The translations under genes and the position numbers were made by a program. From positions 62,001 through 126,000 of the forward strand of contig NZ_JACJOO010000015.1 in NCBI RefSeq assembly GCF_014695575.1: a stretch of 64,000 nt of DNA, written 5' to 3'. Positions 25,519 to 35,589 of the stretch are shown piece by piece. Position 1 is the stretch's first letter, and every line of letters begins with the position of its first letter. The notes under the pieces are model-generated. The model searched no databases. It was not told the origin of the DNA and saw nothing but the letters and a program-made list of their open reading frames with translations. This stretch comes from Leptolyngbya sp. FACHB-8 (GTDB lineage: Bacteria; Cyanobacteriota; Cyanobacteriia; Elainellales; Elainellaceae).

Positions 25519-25995
25519 TCAGGCAGCAGCAAGTAGAGTTTTCAGTGGCTTCCAACTCACTTGGCGATCGCCCCCCATCTCCACAATCACCTTAATCCGG
25601 GAATCGGTAGTAGGCAGCGAAGTCAAAAACTCCAACTCTTGCTGAGATAAGATGTTACCCTCGAGCAGCCACAATACCAGCCCTTTCGATTTTGCCGGTA
25701 GAGTATCTATGTGATAAGTCGCAATGGGCGGAACATAGTAGCGATAACCCACAGCACCTTCCCGCTCCAAATTCTTCTTACCCAGATGGGGCGGACGTAC
25801 ACCGTGTACTTGCAATAAATACGAGGCTAAATCTCCTAATCCACGAGATGATAGCGTCTCAACCTTATAACCTGCGGCCCGAACCCGACGCTGGTAGCGG
25901 CCTTCATAGCCACCCTCCAGAGGAACATAGACTCCCAGAGCCCCGTTCTGTTCTAAGTCTCGGATAAACGTTTTTCCCGTCACAATCAGAGCCAT
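25519..25995 (-). CDS. ndhN: NAD(P)H-quinone oxidoreductase subunit N
   Basis: A 158-aa subunit of the cyanobacterial NDH-1 complex, part of the ferredoxin-docking peripheral arm at the thylakoid membrane. Full family length with the typical blocks GALGVYVPLEGGYEGRYQRRVRAAGY, VHGVRPPHLGKKNLEREGAVGYRYYVPP and the C-terminal KVIVEMGGDRQVSWKPL. Start supported by GGGAG upstream. First gene of the ndhN-ldpA-ycf45 direction; the promoter lies in the gap to rplC. Confidence 0.95.
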   Translation of the reverse strand: MALIVTGKTFIRDLEQNGALGVYVPLEGGYEGRYQRRVRAAGYKVETLSSRGLGDLASYLLQVHGVRPPHLGKKNLEREGAVGYRYYVPPIATYHIDTLPAKSKGLVLWLLEGNILSQQELEFLTSLPTTDSRIKVIVEMGGDRQVSWKPLKTLLAAA

Positions 25996-26252
25996 AGCGA
26001 TCTCCCGAGTAAGCTGCGTCCTTAATACCTGGGCCTAGTGTGGCGCTCTCTGCGCTTTGCACTTGCGATCGCATCCTATCATTCCTGACGGCTGCATCAA
26101 CCCACTTTATATATAGAAGTCCTTTATTGCTGCTATCGTAAGAAACGGGTACATGACGTATCCAATTCTCGTATCAACGGCTGTCTAGCAAAAAACAAAT
26201 TTTTAGTAGACAAGCACTTACCGTTCAGCTACACTGTTATATTGTCGCCAAA

Positions 26253-26543
26253 CGGACTTCCGAACTTCTCGGGACGACTCCGAGACTTCGGTAGAAGGGT
26301 GATAAGTCCGTAAGGATACTGAGTGGGCGATCTGCTCAAGTCCTGGTGAAAAGCAGGCAGAGTTCGACCATCCGCTGTTACAGAGTCCTCAGAGTTAGGA
26401 TTCTGTCTCGGTTTGCCTGAGGTTTTGCAGAGTTGCTCTGCGTCCATTTGTCCACTGGTTCGTTGGATAGATTGGTTTCGAGTTTGTTGGCAGACATTGT
26501 GCTGCTAGCATTTCATGAGCTGAATCGTCGGTTCAGCTTTTTT
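26253..26543 (+). promoter_or_regulatory. Structured leader with terminator upstream of rplC
   Basis: The 578-bp gap before rplC holds a chain of stems on the plus strand: CGGACTT/AAGTCCG with inner CTTCT/AGAAG (26253-26310); ACAGAGTCCT/AGGATTCTGT, with one G-T pair (26380-26406); GCAGAG/CTCTGC (26427-26441); and a terminator-like hairpin AGCTGAA/TTCAGCT running into TTTTTT (26518-26543). The last ends 30 bp before the rplC start. This looks either like an attenuator controlling the ribosomal operon or like a small RNA ending in its own terminator. A possible -10 is TATATT at 26238-26243. No known leader class was recognised. Confidence 0.6.
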
Positions 26544-26573
26544 CGGTGTGTTGACTAAGGGAGACGTGTCACC

Positions 26574-27215
26574 GTGTCAGTCGGAATACTAGGCACCAAG
26601 CTGGGTATGACCCAGATTTTTGATGAGTCCGGAAAAGCGGTTCCGGTCACGATTGTGCAGGCTGGCCCCTGCCGGGTGACTCAGGTCAAGACCGTGGAAA
26701 CAGATGGCTATTCTGCGATTCAGGTGGGCTTTGGCGCTGTAGCTCAAAAAGCTCTGAGCAAGCCCGAACTGGGGCATTTGGCTAAGTCCGAGTCTGAGCC
26801 CGTGCGGCACCTGCAAGAGTATCGCCTCGATGCTACAGGTGATTACACGCTGGGTCAGGAGATTAATGTTGAGATGTTTTCTCCCAATCAGGTGGTGGAT
26901 GTCGTTGGCACCAGCATCGGTCGGGGCTTTGCAGGTTATCAAAAGCGCCACAACTTCAAGCGAGGTCCGATGGCTCACGGTTCTAAGAACCACCGCCTCC
27001 CCGGTTCGACGGGCGCTGGGACAACCCCCGGACGTGTTTATCCCGGTAAGCGGATGGCAGGTCGTTTGGGCGGTACTCGTACCACAGTTCGCAAGTTGAC
27101 CATTGTGCGGGTAGATAGTGAGCGCAATCTGTTGCTCGTAAAAGGAGCAGTGCCGGGTAAGCCGGGTGCTCTGGTCAGTATTGTCCCCGCCAAAGTGGTT
27201 GGACGGTCGAAGTAA
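26574..27215 (+). CDS. rplC: 50S ribosomal protein L3
   Basis: First gene of the ribosomal supercluster; no rpsJ precedes it, as is usual in cyanobacteria, where rpsJ lies with the str genes. The 213-aa product binds the 3' end of 23S rRNA early in 50S assembly. Diagnostic stretches are [17 protein letters not shown] at the N-terminus and [21 protein letters not shown] with [19 protein letters not shown] at about 125-160. Start GTG at 26574 with GGGAG upstream. The leader hairpin lies just before it. Confidence 0.97.
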   Translation: MSVGILGTKLGMTQIFDESGKAVPVTIVQAGPCRVTQVKTVETDGYSAIQVGFGAVAQKALSKPELGHLAKSESEPVRHLQEYRLDATGDYTLGQEINVEMFSPNQVVDVVGTSIGRGFAGYQKRHNFKRGPMAHGSKNHRLPGSTGAGTTPGRVYPGKRMAGRLGGTRTTVRKLTIVRVDSERNLLLVKGAVPGKPGALVSIVPAKVVGRSK

Positions 27216-27286
27216 GGGTTGTTGAGCATTAGTCCTGAGGTGGCCGCTCCGTTGCCGCCGGTTTGGAGGGGTTAGGAATAAAGATC

Positions 27287-27925
27287 ATGGTTGAATGCAA
27301 AGTCAAAAACTGGCAGGGTGAAGAGTCTGGAACCGCCACCCTTGACCTGAAAGTTGCTAAAGAAGAAAACGCTGCTCACATCGTGCACCGCGCCATGGTT
27401 CGCCAATTGGCCAATGCACGTCAGGGAAATGCCAGCACCAAGACCCGTGCTGAAGTCAGTGGGGGTGGCCGCAAGCCTTGGAGACAAAAGGGTACGGGTC
27501 GTGCTCGTGCCGGTTCGATTCGTTCTCCCCTGTGGCGGGGTGGCGGTGTCATCTTTGGCCCTAAGCCTCGGGATTACTCCGTCAAGATGAACCGCAAGGA
27601 GCGTCGTCTGGCTCTCCGTACCGCGTTTCAGGGTCGCTCTGAAGACATGATTGTGGTGCAGGACTTCACCTCTGAGCTGTCTCGTCCTAAGACCAAAGAG
27701 TTGACGACAGCTCTGTCCCGCTGGGGTGTCGAAAAGGACGAGAAGGTGTTGCTGATTGTCTCAGAACGGAGCGATACCGTTTATCTCTCCGCTCGTAACG
27801 TCGAAAACCTGCGTCTGATCTCGGCCAACAACTTGAATGTCTATGATTTGCTGGCGGCTGACCGCGTTGTCGTGACGGCCTCCGCTCTCGAAATGGTTAA
27901 GGAGGTGTACGGTGACGAAGCTTGA
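27287..27925 (+). CDS. rplD: 50S ribosomal protein L4
   Basis: A 212-aa protein from the ATG at 27287, chosen because family members start with MVECKVK-like sequence; the frame extends 8 codons upstream. The loop that reaches the exit tunnel is clear ([20 protein letters not shown], then [15 protein letters not shown]). In other bacteria L4 represses its own operon, which makes the leader before rplC interesting. Its 3' end overlaps rplW by 14 bp. Confidence 0.96.
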   Translation: MVECKVKNWQGEESGTATLDLKVAKEENAAHIVHRAMVRQLANARQGNASTKTRAEVSGGGRKPWRQKGTGRARAGSIRSPLWRGGGVIFGPKPRDYSVKMNRKERRLALRTAFQGRSEDMIVVQDFTSELSRPKTKELTTALSRWGVEKDEKVLLIVSERSDTVYLSARNVENLRLISANNLNVYDLLAADRVVVTASALEMVKEVYGDEA

Positions 27926-28214
27926 TACCCGCGATCTGATTGATTTGGTGCGCCGTCCTCTCATCAACGAAAAGGCCACCATGCTACTGGAGCAGAACAA
28001 GTACATCTTTGAAGTTGCTCCTAAAGCCACCAAGCCTGAAATCAAAGCTGCGATTGAAGCACTCTTTGATGTGAAGGTAACCGATGTCAATACCCAAAAC
28101 CCTCCTCGTAAGCAACGGCGGGTAGGTCGCTTCCAGGGGCATAAGCCAACCTATAAGCGTGCCATCATTACTTTGGCTGAGGGCAATTCCATCGGTCTCT
28201 TCCCCGAGGTTTAA
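27912..28214 (+). CDS. rplW: 50S ribosomal protein L23
   Basis: A 100-aa protein at the tunnel exit, where it docks SRP and trigger factor. Family features are [15 protein letters not shown] and the C-terminal [25 protein letters not shown]. It starts at GTG inside the end of rplD, preceded by AAGGAGG, which suggests translational coupling. Confidence 0.96.
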   Translation: MTKLDTRDLIDLVRRPLINEKATMLLEQNKYIFEVAPKATKPEIKAAIEALFDVKVTDVNTQNPPRKQRRVGRFQGHKPTYKRAIITLAEGNSIGLFPEV

Positions 28215-28292
28215 GGCTTCGAGATTTGCGTTGATTGAGTATTTGTACATTTGATGGCGATCGCCGTTTGGAACCGTAACCGAGAGTAAATC

Positions 28293-29156
28293 ATGGGTAT
28301 TCGTTCTTACCGACCATATACACCGGCAACTCGCGAACGCTCAGTATCTGACTTCGCGGAGATTACGAAGTCTGAGCCTGAGAAGTCCCTGGTTGTTTCT
28401 ATTCACCGGGTCAAGGGTCGCAATAATCGTGGGGTAATTACTACCCGTCACCGGGGCGGTGGCCACAAGCGGCTCTATCGCATCATTGATTTCCGCCGCG
28501 ACAAGCGCAACATCCCCGCCAAAGTTGTTGCAGTTGAGTACGACCCCAACCGTAACGCCCGGATTGCCCTGCTCTTTTATCAGGATGGTGAGAAGCGTTA
28601 TATCCTTCACCCCGCCAACTTGGCTATCGGCACCATTGTCACCGCTGGTCCTGATGCTCCCTTTGAAGTCGGTAATGCACTGCCTTTGGGCAACATGCCT
28701 CTGGGTACCCAGGTTCATAATGTTGAATTGGTTCCCGGTCGGGGTGGTCAAATTGTGCGCGCGGCGGGTACTTCCGCTCAAATTGTGGCGAAAGAGGGTA
28801 ACTATGTAACCTTGCGTCTGCCTTCTACGGAAGTTCGCATGATTCGTAAGGATTGCTACGCCACAATCGGTCAGGTGGGCAACGCTGATGCTCGTAACAT
28901 CAGCCTGGGTAAAGCGGGCCGTACCCGTTGGAAGGGCCGTCGTCCAGAAGTACGTGGTAGCGTAATGAACCCTGTGGATCACCCCCATGGTGGTGGTGAG
29001 GGACGGGCACCCATCGGTCGCTCTGGCCCTGTAACTCCCTGGGGTAAGCCAGCGCTGGGTATGAAGACCCGCAAGAAGAAAAAAGCTTCCAATTCCCTCA
29101 TTGTTCGTCGCCGTCGTCGCGCATCGAAGCGGGGACGGGGTGGACGGGAGGCCTAA
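28293..29156 (+). CDS. rplB: 50S ribosomal protein L2
   Basis: A 287-aa protein close to the peptidyl-transferase centre. Conserved parts are [13 protein letters not shown] at the N-terminus, [22 protein letters not shown], and the C-terminal [19 protein letters not shown] with the histidine important for activity. The basic tail [15 protein letters not shown] is intact. Ribosome site weak (CGAGAG). Confidence 0.97.
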   Translation: MGIRSYRPYTPATRERSVSDFAEITKSEPEKSLVVSIHRVKGRNNRGVITTRHRGGGHKRLYRIIDFRRDKRNIPAKVVAVEYDPNRNARIALLFYQDGEKRYILHPANLAIGTIVTAGPDAPFEVGNALPLGNMPLGTQVHNVELVPGRGGQIVRAAGTSAQIVAKEGNYVTLRLPSTEVRMIRKDCYATIGQVGNADARNISLGKAGRTRWKGRRPEVRGSVMNPVDHPHGGGEGRAPIGRSGPVTPWGKPALGMKTRKKKKASNSLIVRRRRRASKRGRGGREA

Positions 29157-29231
29157 GGCTTCGGCTTCTCATTGTTCGCTCACGTTTAAGACTACGACCC
29201 TCAAGAATTCAAAATTTCAAGGTTTAGACCT

Positions 29232-29510
29232 ATGGCTCGCTCTCTCAAGAAAGGCCCATTTGTTGCCGATCACCTGCTGAAAAAAGTCGAAGTGCTGAAT
29301 GCCAAGAACGAAAAGCAGGTAATCAAGACCTGGTCTCGGGCCTCTACCATCCTGCCTCAAATGATTGGCCACACCATCGCTGTTCATAACGGTCGTCAGC
29401 ATGTGCCAGTGTATGTGACAGAACAAATGGTGGGTCACAAGTTGGGCGAATTCGCCCCGACCCGTACTTTCCGGGGACACGCCAAGAGCGATAAAAAAGC
29501 ACGCCGATAA
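29232..29510 (+). CDS. rpsS: 30S ribosomal protein S19
   Basis: A 92-aa protein of the 30S head that contacts 16S rRNA with S13. Full length with [18 protein letters not shown] at the start and [16 protein letters not shown] near the end. AAGG lies about 10 bases upstream of the ATG; 19 bp separate it from rplV. Confidence 0.97.
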   Translation: MARSLKKGPFVADHLLKKVEVLNAKNEKQVIKTWSRASTILPQMIGHTIAVHNGRQHVPVYVTEQMVGHKLGEFAPTRTFRGHAKSDKKARR

Positions 29511-29529
29511 GGGGATCTAGGAGAAAACG

Positions 29530-29895
29530 ATGGCTGTCACAACCACTGGTAAAGATGTTAAGGCGATCGCCCGTTACATCCGCATGTCCCCGTTCAAAGT
29601 GCGGCGCGTGCTGGATCAAATTCGCGGTCGCTCCTACCGGGAAGCACTGATCATTCTGGAGTTCATGCCCTACCGTGCGTGCGAACCCATTCTGAAAGTG
29701 CTCCGTTCTGCGGTCGCCAATGCTGAGCACAACGAGGGTTATACCCCAGCAGATCTGGTGATCACTCAGGCTTATGCCGATATGGGTCCGGTGCTGAAGC
29801 GCTTCCGCCCTCGTGCTCAAGGTCGGGCTTACCAAATCCGCAAGCCGACTTGCCACATTACGATCGCTGTTGCACCTGCTGCTGACGACGAATAA
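29530..29895 (+). CDS. rplV: 50S ribosomal protein L22
   Basis: A 121-aa protein that lines the exit tunnel; its beta-hairpin is seen at [20 protein letters not shown]. The N-terminal half ([20 protein letters not shown]) binds several 23S rRNA domains. Start ATG with AGGAG six bases upstream. Confidence 0.97.
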   Translation: MAVTTTGKDVKAIARYIRMSPFKVRRVLDQIRGRSYREALIILEFMPYRACEPILKVLRSAVANAEHNEGYTPADLVITQAYADMGPVLKRFRPRAQGRAYQIRKPTCHITIAVAPAADDE

Positions 29896-29946
29896 TGAGC
29901 CTCATTCATCACTCGCTATCTCTGACAATCAACTAGGGGACGCACC

Positions 29947-30702
29947 GTGGGACAGAAGATACATCCAGTTGGCTTTCGCCTTGGCATCACGCAAGAGCAC
30001 CGCTCTCGCTGGTTTGCCGATTCCAATACCTATTCAAAACTGCTTCAGGAAGACCATGAAATCCGCAAGTTCTTCCAGAGCAACCCTCTAAAACTCAAGA
30101 GCCTGGAAAACCCCAGCATCTCTCAGATTCGGATTGAGCGCAAAGCCGATCAAGTGGATCTGGAAGTTCATACAGCCCGTCCCGGTGTGGTCGTAGGCCG
30201 TGGTGGTGAAGGGATTGAAAAGCTCCGTGAAGGGCTTCAAAAATCCCTGGGTAACAGCGAGCGTAAGATTCGTGTCAACGTGGTCGAAGTGCAGAAAGTT
30301 GACGCGGACGCTGCTCTGATTGCCGAGTATGTGCAGCAGCAGCTGGAGCGTCGGGTTTCCTTCCGTCGTGTGGTTCGTCAGGCAATTCAACGGGCACAGC
30401 GTGCTGGTGTTCAGGGAATCAAGATTCAGGTCAGCGGTCGTTTGAACGGTGCTGAAATTGCTCGGACGGAGTACACCCGCGAAGGTAAAGTACCTCTCCA
30501 CACCCTGCGCGCGGATATTGATTATCACTATCGCACCGCTCAAACTATCTACGGAATTCTGGGGATTAAAGTTTGGGTCTTCAAGGGTGAAATTATCCCC
30601 GGTCAGGAAGACACGACTCAGTCTGCTCCCAGTACTCAACCCCGCCGCCGTCAGCAACAGCGCCGTCGTCAGCAGTTTGAAGACCGTTCCAACGAAGGTT
30701 AA
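29947..30702 (+). CDS. rpsC: 30S ribosomal protein S3
   Basis: A 251-aa protein near the mRNA entry channel, beginning at GTG ([15 protein letters not shown]). The KH domain is visible around [18 protein letters not shown], followed by [28 protein letters not shown]. The C-terminal 30 residues are rich in Gln and Arg and variable. It ends 46 bp before rplP. Confidence 0.97.
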   Translation: MGQKIHPVGFRLGITQEHRSRWFADSNTYSKLLQEDHEIRKFFQSNPLKLKSLENPSISQIRIERKADQVDLEVHTARPGVVVGRGGEGIEKLREGLQKSLGNSERKIRVNVVEVQKVDADAALIAEYVQQQLERRVSFRRVVRQAIQRAQRAGVQGIKIQVSGRLNGAEIARTEYTREGKVPLHTLRADIDYHYRTAQTIYGILGIKVWVFKGEIIPGQEDTTQSAPSTQPRRRQQQRRRQQFEDRSNEG

Positions 30703-30748
30703 GGCCCTGAATCCATTGGATATCGATCCCAAGTCAAGGTAGTGAGAG

Positions 30749-31168
30749 ATGTTAAGTCCAAGAAGAACAAAATTTCGCAAACAACATCGGGGCCGGATGC
30801 GGGGACAGGCAACCCGTGGTAGTGACCTGAACTTCGGTGATTTTGCACTACAAGCATTAGAACCCTCCTGGATTACCTCCCGACAAATTGAAGCTAGTCG
30901 TCGTGCGATGACCCGTTACATTCGTCGGGGTGGAAAAATCTGGATTCGTATTTTCCCTGACAAGCCTGTTACTATGCGCCCTGCGGAAACCCGGATGGGT
31001 TCTGGTAAAGGTAACCCTGAGTTTTGGGTTGCTGTTGTAAAACCTGGTCGAATCTTGTTTGAGATCGGCGGGGTACCGGAAGCGACTGCACGGGAAGCGA
31101 TGCGCTTAGCATCTTACAAGCTGCCGATTAAGACCAAGTTCATTACGCGTGAAGCGGAGGAGTCCTAA
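30749..31168 (+). CDS. rplP: 50S ribosomal protein L16
   Basis: A 139-aa protein positioned near the A-site tRNA. Typical sequence [19 protein letters not shown] at the N-terminus and [19 protein letters not shown] in the middle (about 80-98). Its last codons carry the ribosome site (GGAGG) for rpmC, which starts 3 bp after its stop. Confidence 0.97.
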   Translation: MLSPRRTKFRKQHRGRMRGQATRGSDLNFGDFALQALEPSWITSRQIEASRRAMTRYIRRGGKIWIRIFPDKPVTMRPAETRMGSGKGNPEFWVAVVKPGRILFEIGGVPEATAREAMRLASYKLPIKTKFITREAEES

Positions 31169-31171
31169 ACA

Positions 31172-31399
31172 ATGCCTCTTCCTAAGATTGCAGATATTCG
31201 AGATTTGAGCGATCAGGAACTGAGCGATCAGGTTCTGGAAGCTAAAAAGACACTGTTCGACTTGCGCTTCCAAAAGGCGACCCGTCGCCTTGAGAAACCC
31301 CACCTGTTCAAGCAAACGCGCCATCGTCTGGCCCAGTTGATGACGGTTGAGCGGGAGCGCCAGTTGGCAGCACAGGCCACTGAGTCAGGCAAGGAGTAA
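31172..31399 (+). CDS. rpmC: 50S ribosomal protein L29
   Basis: A 75-aa two-helix protein next to L23 at the tunnel exit. Helices are DIRDLSDQELSDQVLEAKKTL and the segment ending in QTRHRLAQLMTVERERQLA. Translationally linked to rplP by a 3-bp gap. Confidence 0.95.
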   Translation: MPLPKIADIRDLSDQELSDQVLEAKKTLFDLRFQKATRRLEKPHLFKQTRHRLAQLMTVERERQLAAQATESGKE

Positions 31400-31405
31400 G
31401 GTGCA

Positions 31406-31657
31406 ATGGCAGTAAAAGAGAGGGTTGGTGTCGTTGTCAGCGACAAAATGGACAAGACGGTTGTCGTAGCGGTCGAAAACCGAGCTCCTCACCCAAAATA
31501 TCGCAAGATTATGGTGCGAACCAAGCGATATAAGGTGCATGACGAGGAAAATCAATGCAAATCGGGCGATCGCGTCCGTATTCGTGAAACCCGTCCCCTG
31601 AGCCGCACGAAGCGCTGGACGGTGGTTGATATTTTGACCCAAACCGCAGAATCCTAA
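31406..31657 (+). CDS. rpsQ: 30S ribosomal protein S17
   Basis: An 83-aa OB-fold protein that binds 16S rRNA early in 30S assembly. Conserved parts are [17 protein letters not shown] and [18 protein letters not shown]. The start is preceded by AAGGAG lying over the rpmC stop. Confidence 0.96.
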   Translation: MAVKERVGVVVSDKMDKTVVVAVENRAPHPKYRKIMVRTKRYKVHDEENQCKSGDRVRIRETRPLSRTKRWTVVDILTQTAES

Positions 31658-31675
31658 CGCAACACGAGGTGAACC

Positions 31676-32041
31676 GTGATTCAACAAGAAACTTACCTCA
31701 ATGTGGCTGATAACAGCGGTGCCCGTAAGCTGATGTGCATTCGGGTTCTGGGTGGTAACCGCCGTTACGCCGGGGTCGGTGATGTCATCATCGCCGTTGT
31801 AAAAGATGCCCTGCCCAACATGGGTGTGAAGAAGTCTGATGTGGTTCGTGCTGTTGTCGTGCGCACCCGCAAAGGGCTCCGTCGAGATAGCGGTATGAGC
31901 ATTCGCTTCGATGACAACGCCGCCGTTATCATCAATGCCGACGGTAACCCCAAAGGCACACGCGTATTCGGGCCAGTTGCTCGGGAACTGCGTGACAAGA
32001 ACTTTACCAAGATCGTTTCACTGGCTCCGGAGGTGCTCTGA
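31676..32041 (+). CDS. rplN: 50S ribosomal protein L14
   Basis: A 121-aa protein at the subunit interface, starting at GTG with GAGGTG upstream. Conserved start [21 protein letters not shown] and end [21 protein letters not shown]. Its TGA overlaps the ATG of rplX by one base. Confidence 0.97.
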   Translation: MIQQETYLNVADNSGARKLMCIRVLGGNRRYAGVGDVIIAVVKDALPNMGVKKSDVVRAVVVRTRKGLRRDSGMSIRFDDNAAVIINADGNPKGTRVFGPVARELRDKNFTKIVSLAPEVL

Positions 32042-32388
32042 TGTCCTTAGCGACTCCCAAGCGGAAATTCAAAATGCATGTCAAGAAGGGAGACACCGTT
32101 CAGGTCATCTCCGGTAAAGAGAAAGGCAAAATCGGCGAAGTTACCAAGGTTTATCCCGAAACGAGCAAAGTAGTCGTCCAGGGCGTAAATGTGAAAACCC
32201 GCCACGTCAAGCCTCAGCAAGAAGGCGAGTCAGGTCAGATTCAAACCTTTGAAGGGCCCATCCACAGCTCCAAAGTGATGCTGTACTCGACCAAGCAGAA
32301 GGTTGCCAGCCGGGTTTGTTACACCTTCAACTCTGAAGGTCGCAAAGTACGGATGCTGAAAAAGACTGGCGAAGTGCTCGATAAATAG
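32041..32388 (+). CDS. rplX: 50S ribosomal protein L24
   Basis: A 115-aa KOW-motif protein that initiates 50S assembly. The KOW element is [20 protein letters not shown] (about 15-34), followed by [19 protein letters not shown]. Start ATG overlaps the rplN stop (TGATG), with GGAGG upstream. Confidence 0.96.
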   Translation: MSLATPKRKFKMHVKKGDTVQVISGKEKGKIGEVTKVYPETSKVVVQGVNVKTRHVKPQQEGESGQIQTFEGPIHSSKVMLYSTKQKVASRVCYTFNSEGRKVRMLKKTGEVLDK

Positions 32389-32434
32389 ACTTCAGTGGTT
32401 CTGACCAAGCCCAGAACCCTAACAGGAGACAGAG

Positions 32435-32977
32435 ATGGCAAAGCTGAAAGAAACATATCAAGAGACGGTAGTGCCGAAACTGATGGAACAGTTTCAGTAC
32501 ACCAATATTCACCAGGTCCCCAAGGTTATCAAAATCACCGTAAACCGGGGTCTTGGAGAAGCGGCTCAGAACGCGAAGGCGCTGGAAGCTTCTCTTAATG
32601 AGATAGCTGTGATTACGGGTCAACGCCCTGTGGTGACTCGGGCAAAGAAGGCGATCGCCGGTTTCAAAATTCGCCAGGGAATGCCTGTTGGTATCATGGT
32701 CACCCTGCGTTCCGATCGCATGTATGCATTCTTGGATCGTCTGGTGAATCTGGTTCTGCCGCGTATTCGAGATTTCCGTGGTATTAGCCCCAAGAGCTTT
32801 GATGGTCGTGGTAACTACACCCTGGGGCTGCGGGAACAACTCATCTTCCCGGAAATCGAGTACGACAGCATTGACCAGATTCGAGGCATGGATATTTCCA
32901 TCATCACCACCGCAACCACCGATGAGGAAGGTCGCGCGCTGCTCAAGGAACTGGGGATGCCCTTCCGCGATAACTGA
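32435..32977 (+). CDS. rplE: 50S ribosomal protein L5
   Basis: A 180-aa protein of the central protuberance that binds 5S rRNA. Family blocks are [36 protein letters not shown] and [20 protein letters not shown]. Start ATG with AGGAG eight bases upstream. As usual in cyanobacteria, rpsN does not follow; rpsH comes next. Confidence 0.97.
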   Translation: MAKLKETYQETVVPKLMEQFQYTNIHQVPKVIKITVNRGLGEAAQNAKALEASLNEIAVITGQRPVVTRAKKAIAGFKIRQGMPVGIMVTLRSDRMYAFLDRLVNLVLPRIRDFRGISPKSFDGRGNYTLGLREQLIFPEIEYDSIDQIRGMDISIITTATTDEEGRALLKELGMPFRDN

Positions 32978-33000
32978 GGCATTTCGACAAAGAGGAAACT

Positions 33001-33402
33001 ATGGCGGTAAATGACACAATTGCAGATATGCTGACGCGCATTCGGAACGCGAATTTGGCGCGCCATCAGACAACTGAGATTCCCTCCACAAAGATGACGC
33101 GGAGTATTGCCCGTGTACTTCTGGAGGAAGGTTTCATTAGCGATATCAGTGAAACGGGCGAAGATCCCAAGAAGACCCTGGTTCTCTCGCTGAAGTACAA
33201 GGGCAAAGGTCGCCAGCCGATCATCAATCAGTTGCAGCGTGTCAGCAAGCCGGGTCTGCGGGTTTATTCGAACTCTCGAGAACTCCCCCGCGTCCTGGGC
33301 GGCATTGGCATCGCCATCCTCTCCACCTCGAAGGGCATCATGACAGATCGCGATGCTCGGCAGCAGAAGATTGGTGGCGAAGTCCTTTGTTACGTCTGGT
33401 AG
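33001..33402 (+). CDS. rpsH: 30S ribosomal protein S8
   Basis: A 133-aa protein that binds the central domain of 16S rRNA. Start [20 protein letters not shown] and end [34 protein letters not shown] are complete. In E. coli S8 represses the spc operon; nothing here shows that. Confidence 0.97.
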   Translation: MAVNDTIADMLTRIRNANLARHQTTEIPSTKMTRSIARVLLEEGFISDISETGEDPKKTLVLSLKYKGKGRQPIINQLQRVSKPGLRVYSNSRELPRVLGGIGIAILSTSKGIMTDRDARQQKIGGEVLCYVW

Positions 33403-33487
33403 TGCAGAGCCTCTGACTTCGGGTTCTGTTGGCTATAAATCATTACTTTGAACCGTTTAACGGTCTTTTCAGTAGGAGCAATGAGCA

Positions 33488-34027
33488 ATGTCTCGGATTG
33501 GTAAACGTCCCATTAGCCTGCCACAGAAAGTCACTGTCGCTATTTCCGGGCAGGACATTACGGTAAAGGGACCAAAGGGTGAGCTCTCCCGCACATTACC
33601 GCCTGAGGTTGAAATCGTCCAGGAAGATGAAACTCTCCTGGTGAAGCGCCGGGATGATTCCCGCCCTGCCCGTGAGCGTCACGGTCTTTGCCGGACCCTC
33701 GTTGCCAACATGGTTGAAGGCGTTTCTCAGGGCTTTACGCGCCGCCTTGAAATTCAGGGAGTTGGTTACCGGGCTCAGGCTCAAGGTACTAACCTGACTC
33801 TGAACGTCGGGTATAGCAACCCCGTGCAAATTGCAGCGCCCAAAGGGATTCAATTTGCGGTGGAGAACAACACCAACATCATCGTCAGCGGCATCGATAA
33901 GGAAGAAGTGGGTAACATTTCTGCCAAGATCCGGGCGACCCGTCCTCCTGAGCCTTACAAAGGTAAGGGTATTCGGTATTCTGGCGAGTTTGTACGACGC
34001 AAGGCTGGTAAAGCAGGGAAGAAATAA
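33488..34027 (+). CDS. rplF: 50S ribosomal protein L6
   Basis: A 179-aa protein of two similar alpha-beta domains near the factor-binding site. Start [15 protein letters not shown]-terminal signature [25 protein letters not shown] lies upstream of the ATG. rplR follows 2 bp after its stop. Confidence 0.97.
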   Translation: MSRIGKRPISLPQKVTVAISGQDITVKGPKGELSRTLPPEVEIVQEDETLLVKRRDDSRPARERHGLCRTLVANMVEGVSQGFTRRLEIQGVGYRAQAQGTNLTLNVGYSNPVQIAAPKGIQFAVENNTNIIVSGIDKEEVGNISAKIRATRPPEPYKGKGIRYSGEFVRRKAGKAGKK

Positions 34028-34029
34028 CG

Positions 34030-34392
34030 ATGAAACTTTCGCGCAAGGAATCGGTACGTCGTCGCCACAAGCGAATTCGCCGCCAGGTTTTTGGAACTTC
34101 CGAACGTCCCAGACTCAGTGTTTTTCGTTCCAATCAGCATATTTATGTGCAGCTGATTGACGATACCCAGCATCGCACGCTGGTCTCTGCCTCTACATTG
34201 GAGCCAGAAGTTCGCGAAAAGCTGAGCACTGGGTCTAACTGTGAAGCTTCTACGGAAGTCGGTAAGTTAATTGCCCAGCGCTCGATCGCTCAAGGAATTC
34301 AACAGGTCGTATTCGATCGCGGTGGTAACCTCTACCATGGTCGTGTTCAGGCTCTGGCTGATGCCGCTCGGGAGGCGGGTCTGGAATTCTAA
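34030..34392 (+). CDS. rplR: 50S ribosomal protein L18
   Basis: A 120-aa 5S rRNA-binding protein. N-terminal basic stretch [18 protein letters not shown] and middle [20 protein letters not shown] fit the family; the C-terminus [24 protein letters not shown] is complete. The 2-bp gap to rplF suggests coupled translation. Confidence 0.97.
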   Translation: MKLSRKESVRRRHKRIRRQVFGTSERPRLSVFRSNQHIYVQLIDDTQHRTLVSASTLEPEVREKLSTGSNCEASTEVGKLIAQRSIAQGIQQVVFDRGGNLYHGRVQALADAAREAGLEF

Positions 34393-34461
34393 GGTGAACG
34401 CCCTCCATGTGGGGTCACCGCTTTCGATAATTTCAAAGGAGATCATCTCAAGGACTGGACC

Positions 34462-34977
34462 ATGGCGAGAAAAGGCGGTCGGGTTAAAGAAAAAGAAACC
34501 GATTGGAAAGAGCGGGTTGTACAAATCCGCCGGGTAACCAAGGTCGTCAAGGGAGGTAAAAAACTGAGCTTCCGGGCGATCGTTATTGTGGGTAACGAGC
34601 GAGGGCAGGTTGGCGTTGGTGTTGGCAAAGCTAGCGACGTAATCGGCGCTGTGAAAAAAGGCGTTGCTGATGGCAAGAAGCACCTGATCGAGGTGCCTCT
34701 GACCAAAGCGAACTCGATCCCCCATCCCACCCAGGGTGACAGTGGCGGTGCACGGGTGTTCATGCGTCCCGCGGCTCCTGGTACTGGGGTAATTGCTGGG
34801 GGTGCAGTACGAACCGTGCTGGAACTGGCCGGAGTTAAGAATATTCTGGCGAAGCGTTTGGGCTCGGGTAACCCCTTGAACAATGCGCGTGCGGCAACGG
34901 AAGCGCTGTCTGTTCTGCGGACCTTTTCCGATGTTGCGGAAGAGCGTGGCGTTCCCCTTGAGCGTATTTATTCTTAA
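34462..34977 (+). CDS. rpsE: 30S ribosomal protein S5
   Basis: A 171-aa protein with the S5 double-stranded RNA-binding fold ([20 protein letters not shown], about 13-32) and the C-terminal [25 protein letters not shown]. It takes part in decoding accuracy and mRNA unwinding at the entry site. Confidence 0.97.
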   Translation: MARKGGRVKEKETDWKERVVQIRRVTKVVKGGKKLSFRAIVIVGNERGQVGVGVGKASDVIGAVKKGVADGKKHLIEVPLTKANSIPHPTQGDSGGARVFMRPAAPGTGVIAGGAVRTVLELAGVKNILAKRLGSGNPLNNARAATEALSVLRTFSDVAEERGVPLERIYS

Positions 34978-35044
34978 TTCCTTGTAAGTTCTGCTTCTGG
35001 AATTGAGTTTATTCCCACGAGTTCTCTATTACCTCTAAAGCATT

Positions 35045-35491
35045 ATGAGACTTGAAGATGTAGCCCCTAAAAAAGGCTCTAAAAAGCGCAAACGCCGTAT
35101 CGGCCGGGGTATCGCGGCTGGCCAAGGGGCGAGCGGTGGTTTCGGGATGCGGGGTCAGAAGTCCCGTTCGGGCCGTCCTACCCGGCCTGGTTTTGAAGGG
35201 GGCCAAATGCCCCTGTACCGTCGATTACCCAAGTTAAAGCACTTCCCACTGGTCAATCGGATTCAGTACACCATTGTTAATGTAGAAGATCTGAAAGATC
35301 TTTCCGCTAACTCTGAGGTAACTCTGGCTTCTTTGTTGGAAGCAGGCATTCTGACCCAAGATGATGGTCCTTTGAAAGTGCTGGGTAATGGCGAATTGCC
35401 GGTGGCTTTGAATGTAAAGGCTGCTGCATTCACCTCTGGTGCCCGTACCAAAATCGAGGCTGCTGGCGGCACCTGTGAACTGCTAGATTAA
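35045..35491 (+). CDS. rplO: 50S ribosomal protein L15
   Basis: A 148-aa protein with the extended Gly/Arg-rich arm [20 protein letters not shown] and [27 protein letters not shown]. rpmD (L30) does not occur between rpsE and rplO, as in other cyanobacteria. The 98-bp gap to secY holds a hairpin. Confidence 0.97.
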   Translation: MRLEDVAPKKGSKKRKRRIGRGIAAGQGASGGFGMRGQKSRSGRPTRPGFEGGQMPLYRRLPKLKHFPLVNRIQYTIVNVEDLKDLSANSEVTLASLLEAGILTQDDGPLKVLGNGELPVALNVKAAAFTSGARTKIEAAGGTCELLD

Positions 35492-35530
35492 ACTGAAGAG
35501 GGGTGACTTAACCTTCACTTCTTGTTTCTT

Positions 35531-35559
35531 TTGCCCCAGGGAGGCGATCGCTGGGGCAA
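35531..35559 (+). promoter_or_regulatory. Hairpin between rplO and secY
   Basis: TTGCCCCAG and CTGGGGCAA form a perfect 9-bp stem whose loop contains the HIP1-like GGCGATCG. It lies 30 bp before the secY start and may act as a pause, processing or partial attenuation site. Confidence 0.5.
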
Positions 35560-35589
35560 TCATGATGGTCTGACAGCGAGGTTTTCTGA

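Noticed and set aside
26229-26447. 72-codon minus-strand frame in the rplC leader
   Set aside because: It lies antisense to the structured leader and has no ribosome site or recognisable family.
26253-26543. rplC leader as 6S RNA, tmRNA, RNase P RNA or SRP RNA
   Set aside because: None of the conserved core sequences of these RNAs that I know could be found, so only a generic structured leader is claimed.
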